Assembly (NCBI GenBank): GCA_017889585.1
Contig: JAGFZX010000022.1
Location: forward strand, 1 to 54,281
Direction of reading: 5' to 3'
Origin: Bacillota bacterium
GTDB taxonomy: Bacteria > Bacillota > Negativicutes > DSM-13327
DNA length: 54,281 bases
Position numbers and translations under genes: made by a program
The notes under the pieces: model-generated
Databases searched by the model: none
What the model was told of the DNA's origin: nothing
The model's input: the letters and a program-made list of their open reading frames with translations, nothing else
Shown here: piece after piece, positions 1 to 6,224 of the stretch
Numbering within the stretch: position 1 is the first letter of the stretch
Layout of the letters: every line of letters begins with the position of its first letter

Positions 1-30
1 TACCTTAATTGGTAGGGTGGCTTTTTTATT
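1..30 (+). terminator. 3' half of an intrinsic terminator, cut by the window edge
   Basis: The window opens inside a hairpin: TACC, loop TTAATT, GGTA, then GGGTGGC and a run of T. The missing left arm should read GCCACCC. A closely similar terminator lies at 693-733 after the first mini-gene operon, so the two may be relatives. Confidence 0.6.
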
Positions 31-83
31 TATCTAAAATTAAATAAATTTTTACAAAATAGGTAATTATTAATAAATGAAGG

Positions 84-112
84 TTGACGCATGACACCGA
101 AAATAATATAAT
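84..112 (+). promoter_or_regulatory. sigma-A type promoter of the first mini-gene operon
   Basis: TTGACG (84-89), a 17-base spacer and a perfect TATAAT (107-112) lie about 28 bases ahead of the GTG at 141. This supports transcription of the small genes 141-682 as one unit. Confidence 0.75.
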
Positions 113-140
113 TAAGATATAGAAAGGAGGTGAACACAGT

Positions 141-263
141 GTGATTGATTGGGACACAGTAAAAGACCTAGTGATAATCGGATATACCTTACATAAATGG
201 TATAAAGAACTCACTAGGCAAAAGAAAAAACGCTCTCGAGCCAGCCAGCAAAGAAAGCGTTAA
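141..263 (+). CDS. Small basic protein, 40 aa, phage-like
   Basis: GTG start 8 bases after AAAGGAGG (123-130), which is why I accept so short a gene. The product has an N-terminal amphipathic or hydrophobic half (IDWDTVKDLVIIGYTLHKWY) and a very basic tail rich in K, R and Q ending at residue 40. It is the first gene of a three-gene unit with a membrane mini-protein and an HTH protein, driven by the promoter at 84-112. No family is recognised. A nucleic-acid or membrane-surface role is only a guess from charge. Confidence 0.6.
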   Translation: MIDWDTVKDLVIIGYTLHKWYKELTRQKKKRSRASQQRKR

Positions 264-270
264 AATCCTC

Positions 271-288
271 GGGGAGGGAAACCTCCCC
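271..288 (+). promoter_or_regulatory. GAAA-capped hairpin between mini-genes
   Basis: GGGGAGG, loop GAAA, CCTCCCC is a perfect 7-bp stem closed by a GNRA tetraloop. No T-run follows, so it is unlikely to be a terminator. It sits 27 bases before the next start and could stabilise the mRNA or govern translation of the 315 gene, which has no close ribosome site. Confidence 0.5.
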
Positions 289-314
289 AACCAATTAATC
301 ACATTGTAACAAAC

Positions 315-470
315 ATGAAAAGTAAAATCAAGCGTCTCGATCAAGGAATGGTGTTTATTTTTATCTTGTGGCTGGCATCAGTTGACTTTAGTCACATGTC
401 AATTTTATCATGGGTATCAGGTGGTTTTGTTGTTGCCTATTTAATATACTTCGCAATTAGGGGGCGTTAA
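315..470 (+). CDS. Small two-helix membrane protein, 51 aa
   Basis: ATG start. A short basic N-terminus (MKSKIKRLDQG) is followed by two predicted membrane helices, roughly residues 12-25 and 29-47, with a short RGR tail. It ends two bases before the TTG of the next gene, so the two are probably translationally linked. There is no clear Shine-Dalgarno site; the only G-rich stretch is in the upstream GAAA-capped hairpin. It is holin-like in size and shape, but no holin motif or lysin neighbour is visible, so function is left open. Confidence 0.5.
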   Translation: MKSKIKRLDQGMVFIFILWLASVDFSHMSILSWVSGGFVVAYLIYFAIRGR

Positions 471-472
471 TT

Positions 473-682
473 TTGAAATATGTGTTTGAGTCAGATAATG
501 AATTAAAGCAGTTTATCATCGAAAATATTATTACCACCCTAGAAGCAGCAGAGATACTGAATTGCTCACGCCAAAATATTGATAAGTTAATGCAAAAAGG
601 CAAGTTAATCCCAGTAAAGCAGACATTGCGAGATAAGTTGTTTTTAAAGTCTGATATACTAGCGAGGATTGTAAATAAGTAA
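473..682 (+). CDS. Excisionase/MerR-type helix-turn-helix protein, 69 aa
   Basis: The central region TTLEAAEILNCSRQNIDKLM is a classic HTH_17/excisionase-type recognition unit: an EAAEIL helix, a turn, then a SRQNIDKL recognition helix. A wing with K and R residues follows (KGKLIPVKQT). Such proteins bind DNA as small recombination directionality factors or repressors. The TTG start overlaps the GGGGCG end of the preceding gene, which may serve as ribosome site. It closes the mini-gene operon and is followed at once by a strong terminator. No integrase lies nearby, so an orphan regulator is as likely as an excisionase. Confidence 0.7.
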   Translation: MKYVFESDNELKQFIIENIITTLEAAEILNCSRQNIDKLMQKGKLIPVKQTLRDKLFLKSDILARIVNK

Positions 683-692
683 GTTGAAATAG

Positions 693-733
693 GCCACTTT
701 CCTCTTAATTGAGTAAGGTGGCTGTTTTGTATT
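693..733 (+). terminator. Intrinsic terminator of the 141-682 operon
   Basis: The arms GCCACTTTCCTC and GAGTAAGGTGGC pair over 12 positions with one wobble and one mismatch, around the loop TTAATT. TGTTTTGTATT follows. Confidence 0.7.
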
Positions 734-815
734 TATTATAGATATAACTTGATTTTTAATCCACAAAATCATACAATGAAATCAAACATACGTTCCGTAA
801 TTGGAGGTGTTAAAT

Positions 816-1048
816 ATGAGTAAAGTCTTCGTGGAGATCACAGCAAAACATGATATTAATGGCAATGTTTTGCTGTGATCAATCAAATGGGAAGATGGGC
901 GGGTATTCGAAGTTGATCGTGTCCTCGATGTGCGCCAGGCGCCTTCACTTAAAGGTGGCGGGCTTGGAATACGGTACACTTGCCGGATATGTAATAAGGA
1001 AGTATATTTGTTTGATGATGAGGGCGTTGGTTTGTTGAGGGAAAATGA
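816..1048 (+). pseudogene. Conserved small Firmicutes protein, broken by a nonsense codon and a frameshift
   Basis: Reading from ATG 816 (ribosome site GGAGG at 803-807) gives 20 residues, an in-frame TGA at 876-878, then more protein-like sequence in the same frame (SIKWEDGRVFEVDRVLDVRQ, IRYTCRICNKEVYLFDDEG). After DDEG the expected ending WFVEGK-stop is found one frame over at 1028-1048, so a single base is missing near 1024. From memory this matches a small Firmicutes family of unknown function with a SIKWEDGR core and WFVEG ending. Both lesions are simple, so decay looks recent. The longer read-through tail after 1048 runs into the terminator and is not real. Confidence 0.7.
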
Positions 1049-1063
1049 TAATGAGTTTTATTT

Positions 1064-1104
1064 GCCGTCTTACCTCCACCCAGGGCAGACGGTATTTTTT
1101 TTTT
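1064..1104 (+). terminator. Intrinsic terminator
   Basis: Arms GCCGTCT (1064-1070) and AGACGGT (1087-1093) are followed by a run of about ten T. It lies just after the ancestral stop of the broken gene at 816-1048. Confidence 0.7.
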
Positions 1105-1145
1105 GTAAATTTTTAGTATAAATCTAATATTTTTGATTTAACAAA

Positions 1146-1171
1146 AAAGGAATTTACCATTTATTGCGAAT
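1146..1171 (+). promoter_or_regulatory. Possible sigma-H-like promoter before the TctC-type gene
   Basis: AAAGGAATT and GAAT resemble the two sigma-H boxes (RnAGGAwWW and RnnGAAT), but the gap is one base shorter than the usual 11-12. It is weaker than the four minus-strand sites described elsewhere. Confidence 0.3.
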
Positions 1172-1221
1172 AAGTAAAAATAAAGTAACATATTGCATTC
1201 TATGGAAGGTGTGGCGATGAT

Positions 1222-2247
1222 TTGAAAAAAACATTGATTTCATTGGCAGTATTTTTATTACTTGTTTCAATAATAATGGGAGGTTGCAATGAGATGTCAA
1301 ACAAACCAATAGCAATGCAGACTATCGATAACAAATTTCCTGAGAAACCCATTACTCTGATTGTACCCTTTAGTGCTGGGGGAGGCACAGATCTTATAGC
1401 TCGAGCAATGGAAAAAGTATCAGTTAAAAATTTAGGGCAAACATTAATGGTTGTCAATAAACCCGGTGGAGCAGGTGCGATTGGATGGAATGAACTTGCG
1501 GGCTCTAGTCCTAATGGATATACTCTTGGTATAATCACACCTGAATTAATATCATTGTCATTATATAGTGAAAACAAATATCATTATCTGACTTCTCTAG
1601 AGCCAATTGTACAGGTTGCAGGCTCATCCTTTGTAATGATAGTTCAAGCAGATGCACCTTGGAAAAACATTCATGAATTAATTGAATATGCGAAACAGCA
1701 CCCACGAGAACTAAAATTTAGTCATGCAGGTATAGGTTCAATACCGCATATTGTAGGTGAATCATTTGCAAAAATTACGGATATTAATATTGAGCAAGTT
1801 CCTTTCCGTGGTGCTAGTGAGGCAATAATTGCTCTATTGGGTAACCATGTCCAAATCACTTTTATGTCTTCAGGATCAGCTAAAGAGCAAATTAAAAGCG
1901 GTAAGGTAAGAGCACTTGCAGTATCATCCGAACAAAGACTTACCGATCCAAGTCTAGCTCACATACCAACATTTAAAGAACAAAGACTTGATGTTATATT
2001 TAATAATTGGTATGGGGTAGCAACCCCTAAAGGTCTATCACCAGAAGTTAAAACAGAATTAGCAGAAGGATTAAAGTCGATAGTTTTCGATCCGGAGTTT
2101 AAAAACAGTATGGATGCCCTTGGACTGGAAATTCAATATTTAGGACCACAAGAAACCCAAGAGATATGGATAGCCGATAACGAAAAGTTAACTAAAATCA
2201 TACAAGAAACTGGAATACTGGATATAATTAAGGCACAGAAAAATTAA
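1222..2247 (+). CDS. TctC/Bug-family substrate-binding lipoprotein
   Basis: This is an extracytoplasmic solute receptor of the tripartite tricarboxylate transporter (TTT) type. Residues 1-22 form a lipoprotein signal peptide with the lipobox IMGGC (Cys22). The mature part has the family hallmarks: PITLIVPFSAGGGTD near the N-terminus, NKPGGAGAIGW, and the AHIPTFKEQ stretch in the C-terminal lobe. The length of 341 aa is normal. It would bind a small carboxylate at the outer face of the inner membrane. No TctA or TctB membrane subunits lie beside it, so it is an orphan receptor here, serving a distant transporter or acting in sensing. TTG start, with GGAAGG/GGCGATG upstream. Confidence 0.9.
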   Translation: MKKTLISLAVFLLLVSIIMGGCNEMSNKPIAMQTIDNKFPEKPITLIVPFSAGGGTDLIARAMEKVSVKNLGQTLMVVNKPGGAGAIGWNELAGSSPNGYTLGIITPELISLSLYSENKYHYLTSLEPIVQVAGSSFVMIVQADAPWKNIHELIEYAKQHPRELKFSHAGIGSIPHIVGESFAKITDINIEQVPFRGASEAIIALLGNHVQITFMSSGSAKEQIKSGKVRALAVSSEQRLTDPSLAHIPTFKEQRLDVIFNNWYGVATPKGLSPEVKTELAEGLKSIVFDPEFKNSMDALGLEIQYLGPQETQEIWIADNEKLTKIIQETGILDIIKAQKN

Positions 2248-2314
2248 ATTCGGCTGTTAGAAATTGTGTCGTTTACAAAGATGCTTAGAGGACTTTATGG
2301 CTAGAATTTATAAA

Positions 2315-2358
2315 CACCTGTCAAACTTGTAATAATCAGTAGCCAGGTGATTTTCTGT
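2315..2358 (+). terminator. Long-loop hairpin with T-rich tail after the TctC-type gene
   Basis: CACCTG (2315-2320) pairs with CAGGTG (2344-2349), followed by ATTTTCTGTTT. The loop begins TCAAACTTGTAAT, which recurs almost exactly as TCAAACTGGTAAT in the hairpin at 4730-4768, so the two are copies of one element. Confidence 0.4.
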
Positions 2359-2432
2359 TTATTTAAACCATATATTTACAAATAGCAATATTTATTGTAA
2401 GATATGACCCAAAATCAGTTCGGAGGTATACC

Positions 2433-2513
2433 ATGAATCCAAGAAAACAAGCAAACCTTGATTTCATACGCGACTATCTGAATAAGTTAATACCAATTGA
2501 GCCACTGAGTTAA
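2433..2513 (+). CDS. 26-aa peptide, probably the head of a decayed gene
   Basis: ATG with a good ribosome site CGGAGG. The peptide MNPRKQANLDFIRDYLNKLI has a natural helical look. After its stop, another frame continues as LFEGHPVALTELL before stopping, so this may be a gene cut up by frameshifts. No family is recognised. Confidence 0.35.
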   Translation: MNPRKQANLDFIRDYLNKLIPIEPLS

Positions 2514-2630
2514 TGTTTGAGGGCCACCCAGTTGCTCTAACAGAGCTACTTTGTTAATTTCGTGCCACCATATGCCTCCATTGACACATACTCTGGAGAT
2601 ATATCGATTACTGTTCTGAAAATGTAAAAG

Positions 2631-2650
2631 CCCCTCGGCGGGGATTTTTG
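2631..2650 (+). terminator. Short intrinsic terminator
   Basis: CCCC, loop TCGGC, GGGG, then ATTTTTG. It follows the decayed small gene at 2433. Confidence 0.55.
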
Positions 2651-2740
2651 CTATCTACTCATAATCCATTCTTTGCAGTCCGCCTTTGGTGATTGCTCAA
2701 GCCAGCCGTAGTCATGCAAAAAGGTGTCAAAATTCAAAAC
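2651..2740 (-). pseudogene. C-terminal remnant of an unidentified minus-strand gene
   Basis: The minus strand reads VLNFDTFLHDYGWLEQSP then KADCKEWIMSR and a stop, 29 clean codons just after an upstream stop. There is no start codon or ribosome site. The composition (W, Y, D, H) looks like true protein. I do not recognise the family. The bases from about 2740 to 2940 hold nothing else I can support. Confidence 0.4.
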
Positions 2741-2942
2741 TTATGACACTGAAAAAAAGTGTAACGTTCTTTTAAATGCTACTATGGATTGCATTAGAAG
2801 AAACCAAAGTTGGACTATCTTCATATAAATCTAAACCATGGCTATAATTACAATAGATTTCTATTATCGAACCCTAAAATTATCAAGACCACTGCAAATG
2901 AAAATTCTGAGTAGTGATCATGGAAAGATTATTGGAAACTAA

Positions 2943-3392
2943 TTAATGAGTAGGATATGTTCTGATATAAGTTTCGACGAACGGAAATTCCTGACAACCA
3001 AAATACCCACCACATTCCAGTAAATTTTGAGACAATACTTTCCAATAAACAAGTTCACCTTTAAAGGAAAAATCATAACTAGTTCGGTTTAAGCCTTCCC
3101 AGACTGCACCTAAATTTTGCCACTTTCCTGAAACTTTAATTACCAAATAGTCATATTTCTGAGGATTTTAATTGGGATAAACTACAGATGATTTTACCAT
3201 AGCAATTACCCGATTCTCATCTCGAACCCAAATCCCCTCTATTGGATCAAGCGTTCTTCCAGTAAATACTTTGCTAATAACATCATTGGCATTAGTAATA
3301 TCCCCAAGTGGTTTTTCAGCTGCCAAACAAATACTCGTCAATGCTAAGACCAAGGACAACATTACTAGTAAAACAACCATTTTTCTAAGCAT
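2943..3392 (-). pseudogene. Secreted protein interrupted by a single TAA codon
   Basis: From the minus-strand ATG at 3392 the first 74 codons give a signal peptide (MLRKMVVLLVMLSLVLALT, cleaved after CLAA) and a domain start (ITNANDVISKVFTGRTLDPI, then EGIWVRDENRV). A TAA at 3168-3170 stops it. The same frame then continues without a break as NPQKYDYLVIKVSGKWQNLG and on to a natural stop at 2943, making about 149 codons. One nonsense change explains everything. The family is unknown to me; it appears to be a small exported beta-rich protein. Confidence 0.65.
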
Positions 3393-3622
3393 AATAATTC
3401 TTCTTTATGTTCTACGATATTTTAATATCCTACAAATTACTTCCATGTTTTTGTCGTTATCCCTTTATTTTTCTTCTAACAAAAGAAAGCTGTCTGAGTA
3501 ATGATAATGAAGACTCTCAATAGTTATAAAAGCCATTTTAGGATTATCATGTATCTATTCTCAGTGTCATTAGTATTCACATCTGGCACTGACAGACTCA
3601 GTTACTATAATCAAGGCATCAT

Positions 3623-3709
3623 ACGGTGTTATAAGTTAGTTTGAAAACGGGGTTGTGGTTCACAATTCCCACATAATGGAGAGCTTGGTGTCTCTCCGCT
3701 TAACACCGT
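3623..3709 (+). ncRNA. Candidate structured RNA or DNA element (three stems)
   Basis: An outer 9-bp stem, ACGGTGTTA (3623-3631) with TAACACCGT (3701-3709), encloses two hairpins: GGGGTTGTG/CACAATTCCC with a 3-base loop, and GGAGAG/CTCTCC (3678-3697). The whole folds as a compact three-way junction of 87 bases. No protein reading frame explains it, and it matches no riboswitch class I know. The bases between 3393 and 3622 hold nothing else I can support. Confidence 0.4.
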
Positions 3710-3739
3710 GGCTCTAAAAAATTAACTCTGCGGCTCCTC

Positions 3740-3922
3740 TGCACTGAAATATTCAACTATCCTCACCAGTATCCACCGACTGTGCGAGAGATTGCTGCAG
3801 GTGTAGGGCTAAAGAGTAGTGCAACGGTTCATGAGCATTTGAATACGTTGGTTAAGATGGGATTGATCGAGCGCAGGGCTAATTGCCCCAGGTGTATAGT
3901 GTTGACTGAGAGCCGTCTGTAA
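3740..3922 (+). pseudogene. LexA N-terminal-like winged helix fragment
   Basis: The frame ending at 3922 reads EIFNYPHQYPPTVREIAAGV, GLKSSATVHEHLNTLVKMG, LIERRANCPRCIVLTESRL. This is the LexA-type DNA-binding domain: the PPTVREIA helix, the SSATVHEHL recognition helix, and the wing LIER. No self-cleavage/peptidase domain follows. No ATG, GTG or TTG sits at the proper N-terminus, and an in-frame TAA lies just upstream, so either the start was lost or a rare start is used. Stand-alone domains of this kind occur in Firmicutes prophages. Confidence 0.6.
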
Positions 3923-3936
3923 AGGGCGGTTTTTTA
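3909..3936 (+). terminator. Intrinsic terminator after the LexA-like fragment
   Basis: The arms around GCCGTC and GGGCGGT overlap the stop codon region and are followed by TTTTTTATTTT. Confidence 0.5.
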
Positions 3937-3997
3937 TTTTAAAAAAAATTCCAGCAGTATCTAATATTTGAAACATATACAATTGTGCTTTATCAAC

Positions 3998-4025
3998 TTG
4001 TCTAGTAACACGTTAGATGTATAAT
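3998..4025 (+). promoter_or_regulatory. Sigma-A type promoter of the 4080 gene
   Basis: TTGTCT (3998-4003), a 16-base spacer and TATAAT (4020-4025), about 55 bases before the GTG start. Confidence 0.65.
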
Positions 4026-4079
4026 TGGTAAGTGATGAGTTGATAATATCAGTATCGTGTTGATGTTGGAGGAAGTTTT

Positions 4080-4616
4080 GTGAGTAATCAAGTACTATTA
4101 TGGGTCATGGTAATTGTTCCGTGGTTGAGTCTTTTCTTAATGAAGAAAAAAGATATTAGACGATACATACCCGCTGGGTTATTTAGTTCATTCTTGCTTG
4201 TAATCTTACAAGAAGTAGGGGTTGCAAATAGTTGGTGGTATTTTCGAGAAACGATCTATCCTTTAGGCGTTTTTACACCTTTCACTGAGTCGATTGACCT
4301 AATATTACCGATGTGGGTTTTAAAATATACCTATGGACGATTTCGGTATTATATTTTAGTTCAAATCCTTGGAAATGTAGGTTTCTTCTTTTTTCTTCTC
4401 CCTTGGTATGCCAGCAGAGGGATTATGAGTTGGCCAGCTTATGCTGGGTTAATAGCATTTAGTTTTTCAGTGGTAATAAATTTGCTTGTGTACCGTTTTC
4501 ATATGTGGCAGGAAGGCGTCTTTGATTGTTCAGAGAAAACTAAGGCTTCGGTGGCCTTGCGGCCAGCGGCCGCTAAACCATTACCCAAAGGCCCAAAAGA
4601 TAAGGATGACGAATAA
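4080..4616 (+). CDS. Predicted five-helix integral membrane protein, 178 aa
   Basis: GTG start 7 bases after GGAGGAAG. Hydrophobic segments fall near residues 3-20, 32-48, 68-85 (weak), 92-112 and 120-140, followed by a short cytoplasmic tail rich in A, P and K ending KGPKDKDDE. Aromatic patches (NSWWYF, YGRFRYYI, FFFFLLPWY) are striking. No enzyme or transporter motif is seen. It resembles unnamed membrane proteins common in spore-forming Firmicutes, but I cannot place it in a named family. Its own promoter lies upstream, and a hairpin plus mini-gene follows. Confidence 0.7.
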   Translation: MSNQVLLWVMVIVPWLSLFLMKKKDIRRYIPAGLFSSFLLVILQEVGVANSWWYFRETIYPLGVFTPFTESIDLILPMWVLKYTYGRFRYYILVQILGNVGFFFFLLPWYASRGIMSWPAYAGLIAFSFSVVINLLVYRFHMWQEGVFDCSEKTKASVALRPAAAKPLPKGPKDKDDE

Positions 4617-4729
4617 TCGGACAATTATTGTTAGTAAGTCTTAAGTTAAGAGTAGTGCTACTGTGTTCCGTGTATATGCTAAAAGCGCCAACCTAAGTAG
4701 AGGGCTTTTCTTCCTAAAAACAATTTAAT

Positions 4730-4768
4730 CACCCGTCAAACTGGTAATGATGTACCAAAAGGCGGGTG
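4730..4768 (+). promoter_or_regulatory. Hairpin that buries the ribosome site of the next mini-gene
   Basis: CACCCG (4730-4735) pairs with CGGGTG (4763-4768); inside, GGTA pairs with TACC around ATGATG. The right arm is the only Shine-Dalgarno-like stretch before ATG 4774, so the closed hairpin should block translation. A relative of this hairpin lies at 2315-2349. Confidence 0.45.
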
Positions 4769-4773
4769 GTTTT

Positions 4774-4872
4774 ATGATTATAATGCAGGTATTAATATGT
4801 TTGCTGGTCTTGTCAGTGGGGAAGGTGTTGTATGGTATTGGTAGGTTGGTTTATGTGTTGGTTATGTGGTAG
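4774..4872 (+). CDS. Hydrophobic 32-aa peptide, toxin-like in layout
   Basis: ATG after GGCGGGTGG. The peptide is a single membrane-spanning segment (MIIMQVLICLLVLSVGKVLY) with a short tail ending VLVMW. Its ribosome site is locked in the hairpin 4730-4768, and its stop codon lies inside the following terminator. A short hydrophobic ORF with a structured leader is the layout of type I toxins and of small membrane regulators. No antisense RNA promoter could be confirmed, so the toxin idea is only inference. Confidence 0.4.
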   Translation: MIIMQVLICLLVLSVGKVLYGIGRLVYVLVMW

Positions 4873-4898
4873 CTGCCGGGAGGTGGCTATTATTTTTA
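4870..4898 (+). terminator. Intrinsic terminator overlapping the mini-gene stop
   Basis: TAGCTGCC, loop GGGA, GGTGGCTA (eight pairs with two wobbles), then TTATTTTTATT. Confidence 0.6.
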
Positions 4899-4907
4899 TT
4901 GGCCACT

Positions 4908-5389
4908 TTACTTTAATTTACTTCTCCATTCTTTTAATACTGAGTCAGGTACGCTACATGGTATCGGCTTACCATTGCTAAAAAAAACTGCATTAACAGT
5001 ATTCTCGCTTTTTAAGTTATTAGCTACATCTTCCGGAATATTTACTACCATAGTGTTTGCATAAGTAAAAGAGTTCTTTTTAGTGGAGTTGAAAATTGAT
5101 ATGTTGGAGGAAACTTCATATTACTAAAAGGTTTTATTATTACACCTTTGCCATCAATACTATACCGCATTTGAGGATCTAATTTATTATCAAATAATTT
5201 ATTATCAAATAATGAAATTTTGACAAAAGACATAGTGTTAACACCTGGTGCAGGTGAAATTAGTTTAATATTATCACACCACTCGTCTATTGGTTTAGAC
5301 CTATCAAAATCACCATACTGATACCCAGTAAATCCCACGGCTGATACTAGTAAAAGTGCTAGCGTTACTAATATGATTTTTCTTAGCAA
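4908..5389 (-). pseudogene. Exported protein with a one-base frameshift in an A-run
   Basis: The minus strand encodes a signal-anchor (LLRKIILVTLALLLVSAVGF), then GYQYGDFDRSKPIDEWCDN and SPAPGVNTMSFVKISLF. At 5077-5081 a run of five A on the coding strand shifts the frame: one reading stops at 5045, while adding one A continues as KKNSFTYANTMVVNIPEDV to a natural stop at 4908 (ending EWRSKLK). So the gene is frameshifted by loss of one A, or it slips at this run. I prefer TTG 5389, with GGAG upstream, because the sigma-H-like promoter at 5427-5454 places the transcript start after the earlier ATG at 5443. Confidence 0.6.
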
Positions 5390-5426
5390 AATCATCATCT
5401 CCATTTTTAATAACATTTCCCACATA

Positions 5427-5454
5427 ATTCCAAAAACATACAAATTATTCCTGC
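5427..5454 (-). promoter_or_regulatory. Sigma-H-like promoter
   Basis: On the minus strand GCAGGAATA, 12 bases, then TTGGAAT. It fits the sigma-H pattern RnAGGAwWW-N11/12-RnnGAAT except for the first base of the second box. It lies directly ahead of the frameshifted secreted-protein gene. Confidence 0.5.
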
Positions 5455-5464
5455 AAGGTAATAA

Positions 5465-5489
5465 AAAATAACCCGGCTTAGTTGCCGGG
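5465..5489 (-). terminator. Two-way terminator closing the minus-strand mini-gene unit
   Basis: CCCGGC, six-base loop, GCCGGG, with TTATTTTTTATT following on the minus strand and TTAGTTTTT on the plus. The stop codon of the 5478 mini-gene lies in the loop. About 24 bases of it recur at 40528-40551. Confidence 0.7.
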
Positions 5490-5573
5490 CTTAGTTTTTG
5501 CTATTAACATTTCTTGTTCTTCTTTTATAATATGCATGGTGATTTTGATAACGCGTTCCTCGCGGGTCGTGAT
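5478..5573 (-). CDS. Mini-protein A of a paralogous trio, with an apparent ATC start
   Basis: The minus strand has AAGGAG (plus 5581-5586), then eight bases on ATC ACG ACC CGC GAG GAA. The peptide ITTREERVIKITMHIIKEEQ then EMLIAKTKPGN matches mini-proteins B and C (TREQRVLQLMAKIAHRI and STRRQQALKILIQVAIRL). No ATG, GTG or TTG exists at the family start; the ATG within the ribosome site opens a different frame. Either ATC initiates, or the start codon has mutated and the gene is dead. The stop sits in the terminator loop. Function unknown; all three would fold as one charged amphipathic helix. Confidence 0.4.
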   Translation of the reverse strand: MTTREERVIKITMHIIKEEQEMLIAKTKPGN

Positions 5574-5605
5574 TTTTCATCTCCTTATATATTTGGATTA
5601 GACTA

Positions 5606-5845
5606 TTACTTTGATTCTTTTTTACGAATCGCTAACCAATCTAAATAATCTTCTTTCATGGTGCGCTTAGATCTCCCAAATTCAAAATTTTTTATTCCGC
5701 CTGCAGATGCTTTTAGTCGGAACAATTCATATACCCTTTGCTTTGATAAATGGAGATGCTCGCTAATAGGTTTTGCTGTTAAAACATCAGGTAGTTCTTC
5801 AAATGTGATAATTTTAGGGTGGGCGGCTGCAGGTGTATGCTTCAT
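5606..5845 (-). CDS. Excisionase-type helix-turn-helix DNA-binding protein, 79 aa
   Basis: The core FEELPDVLTAKPISEHLHLS, KQRVYELFRLKASAGG is an HTH_17/excisionase-like motif, followed by FEFGRSKRTMKEDYLDWLAI, the typical wing and C-terminal helix. It probably binds DNA as a small regulator or recombination directionality factor. The ATG overlaps the TGA of mini-gene C by four bases (ATGA), and GAGGGTG inside that gene is its ribosome site, so they are translationally coupled. It shares gene organisation, but little sequence, with the HTH protein at 473-682. Confidence 0.75.
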   Translation of the reverse strand: MKHTPAAAHPKIITFEELPDVLTAKPISEHLHLSKQRVYELFRLKASAGGIKNFEFGRSKRTMKEDYLDWLAIRKKESK

Positions 5846-5922
5846 AGTTGCACCCTCTTTTCCGCGAGTCTAATAGCTACTTGTATTAGGATTTTTAAAG
5901 CTTGCTGTCGACGGGTGCTCAT
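5842..5922 (-). CDS. Mini-protein C of the paralogous trio, 26 aa
   Basis: MSTRRQQALKILIQVAIRLA plus EKRVQL. It aligns with its neighbours A and B at TR..Q/R-A/V-L-K/Q-I/L and at the IA/VA-RI/RL stretch. It starts 11 bases after gene B ends but has no ribosome site of its own, so reinitiation is likely. An overlapping frame with a good ribosome site (ATG CCA CTT GAA, 24 codons) is the alternative, but it lacks the family pattern. It is coupled to the HTH gene at 5845. Confidence 0.45.
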   Translation of the reverse strand: MSTRRQQALKILIQVAIRLAEKRVQL

Positions 5923-5933
5923 GATAGCTGTAT

Positions 5934-6032
5934 TCAAGTGGCATTTTCTCTCCTTTCCTGTTCCTTTCTTTCTAGGACAATTCTGTGAGCGATCTTTGCC
6001 ATTAATTGTAGTACACGTTGTTCGCGAGTCAT
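5934..6032 (-). CDS. Mini-protein B of the paralogous trio, 32 aa
   Basis: ATG with the strong ribosome site GAGGTGA. MTREQRVLQLMAKIAHRIVL then ERKEQERRENAT is predicted to be one long amphipathic helix with a basic and acidic tail. It is first in the minus-strand unit B-C-HTH-A. The pattern TRE-x-RV, repeated in A and C, suggests tandem duplication. No family is recognised. Confidence 0.6.
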   Translation of the reverse strand: MTREQRVLQLMAKIAHRIVLERKEQERRENAT

Positions 6033-6132
6033 GATTATCACCTCATTTATAGTTATATTATGTGCTGGTGATAGGGGGATTATACTCAGTGTGGTTAGCA
6101 GTTATAGGTTGCATTCATGTATCCTTTTCGTT

Positions 6133-6163
6133 AATAAAAATATCTCGGCGCAATGACCGAGAT
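6133..6163 (-). terminator. Orphan minus-strand terminator
   Basis: ATCTCGG and CCGAGAT around an 8-base loop, with ATTTTTATT following on the minus strand. No intact minus-strand gene ends here, so it probably outlived its gene. Confidence 0.55.
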
Positions 6164-6224
6164 GAATAGAAAGCAGTGTCAAGATCGGTGTCTAAAACCA
6201 ACATAATGAGTGTTCGTGAAAATT

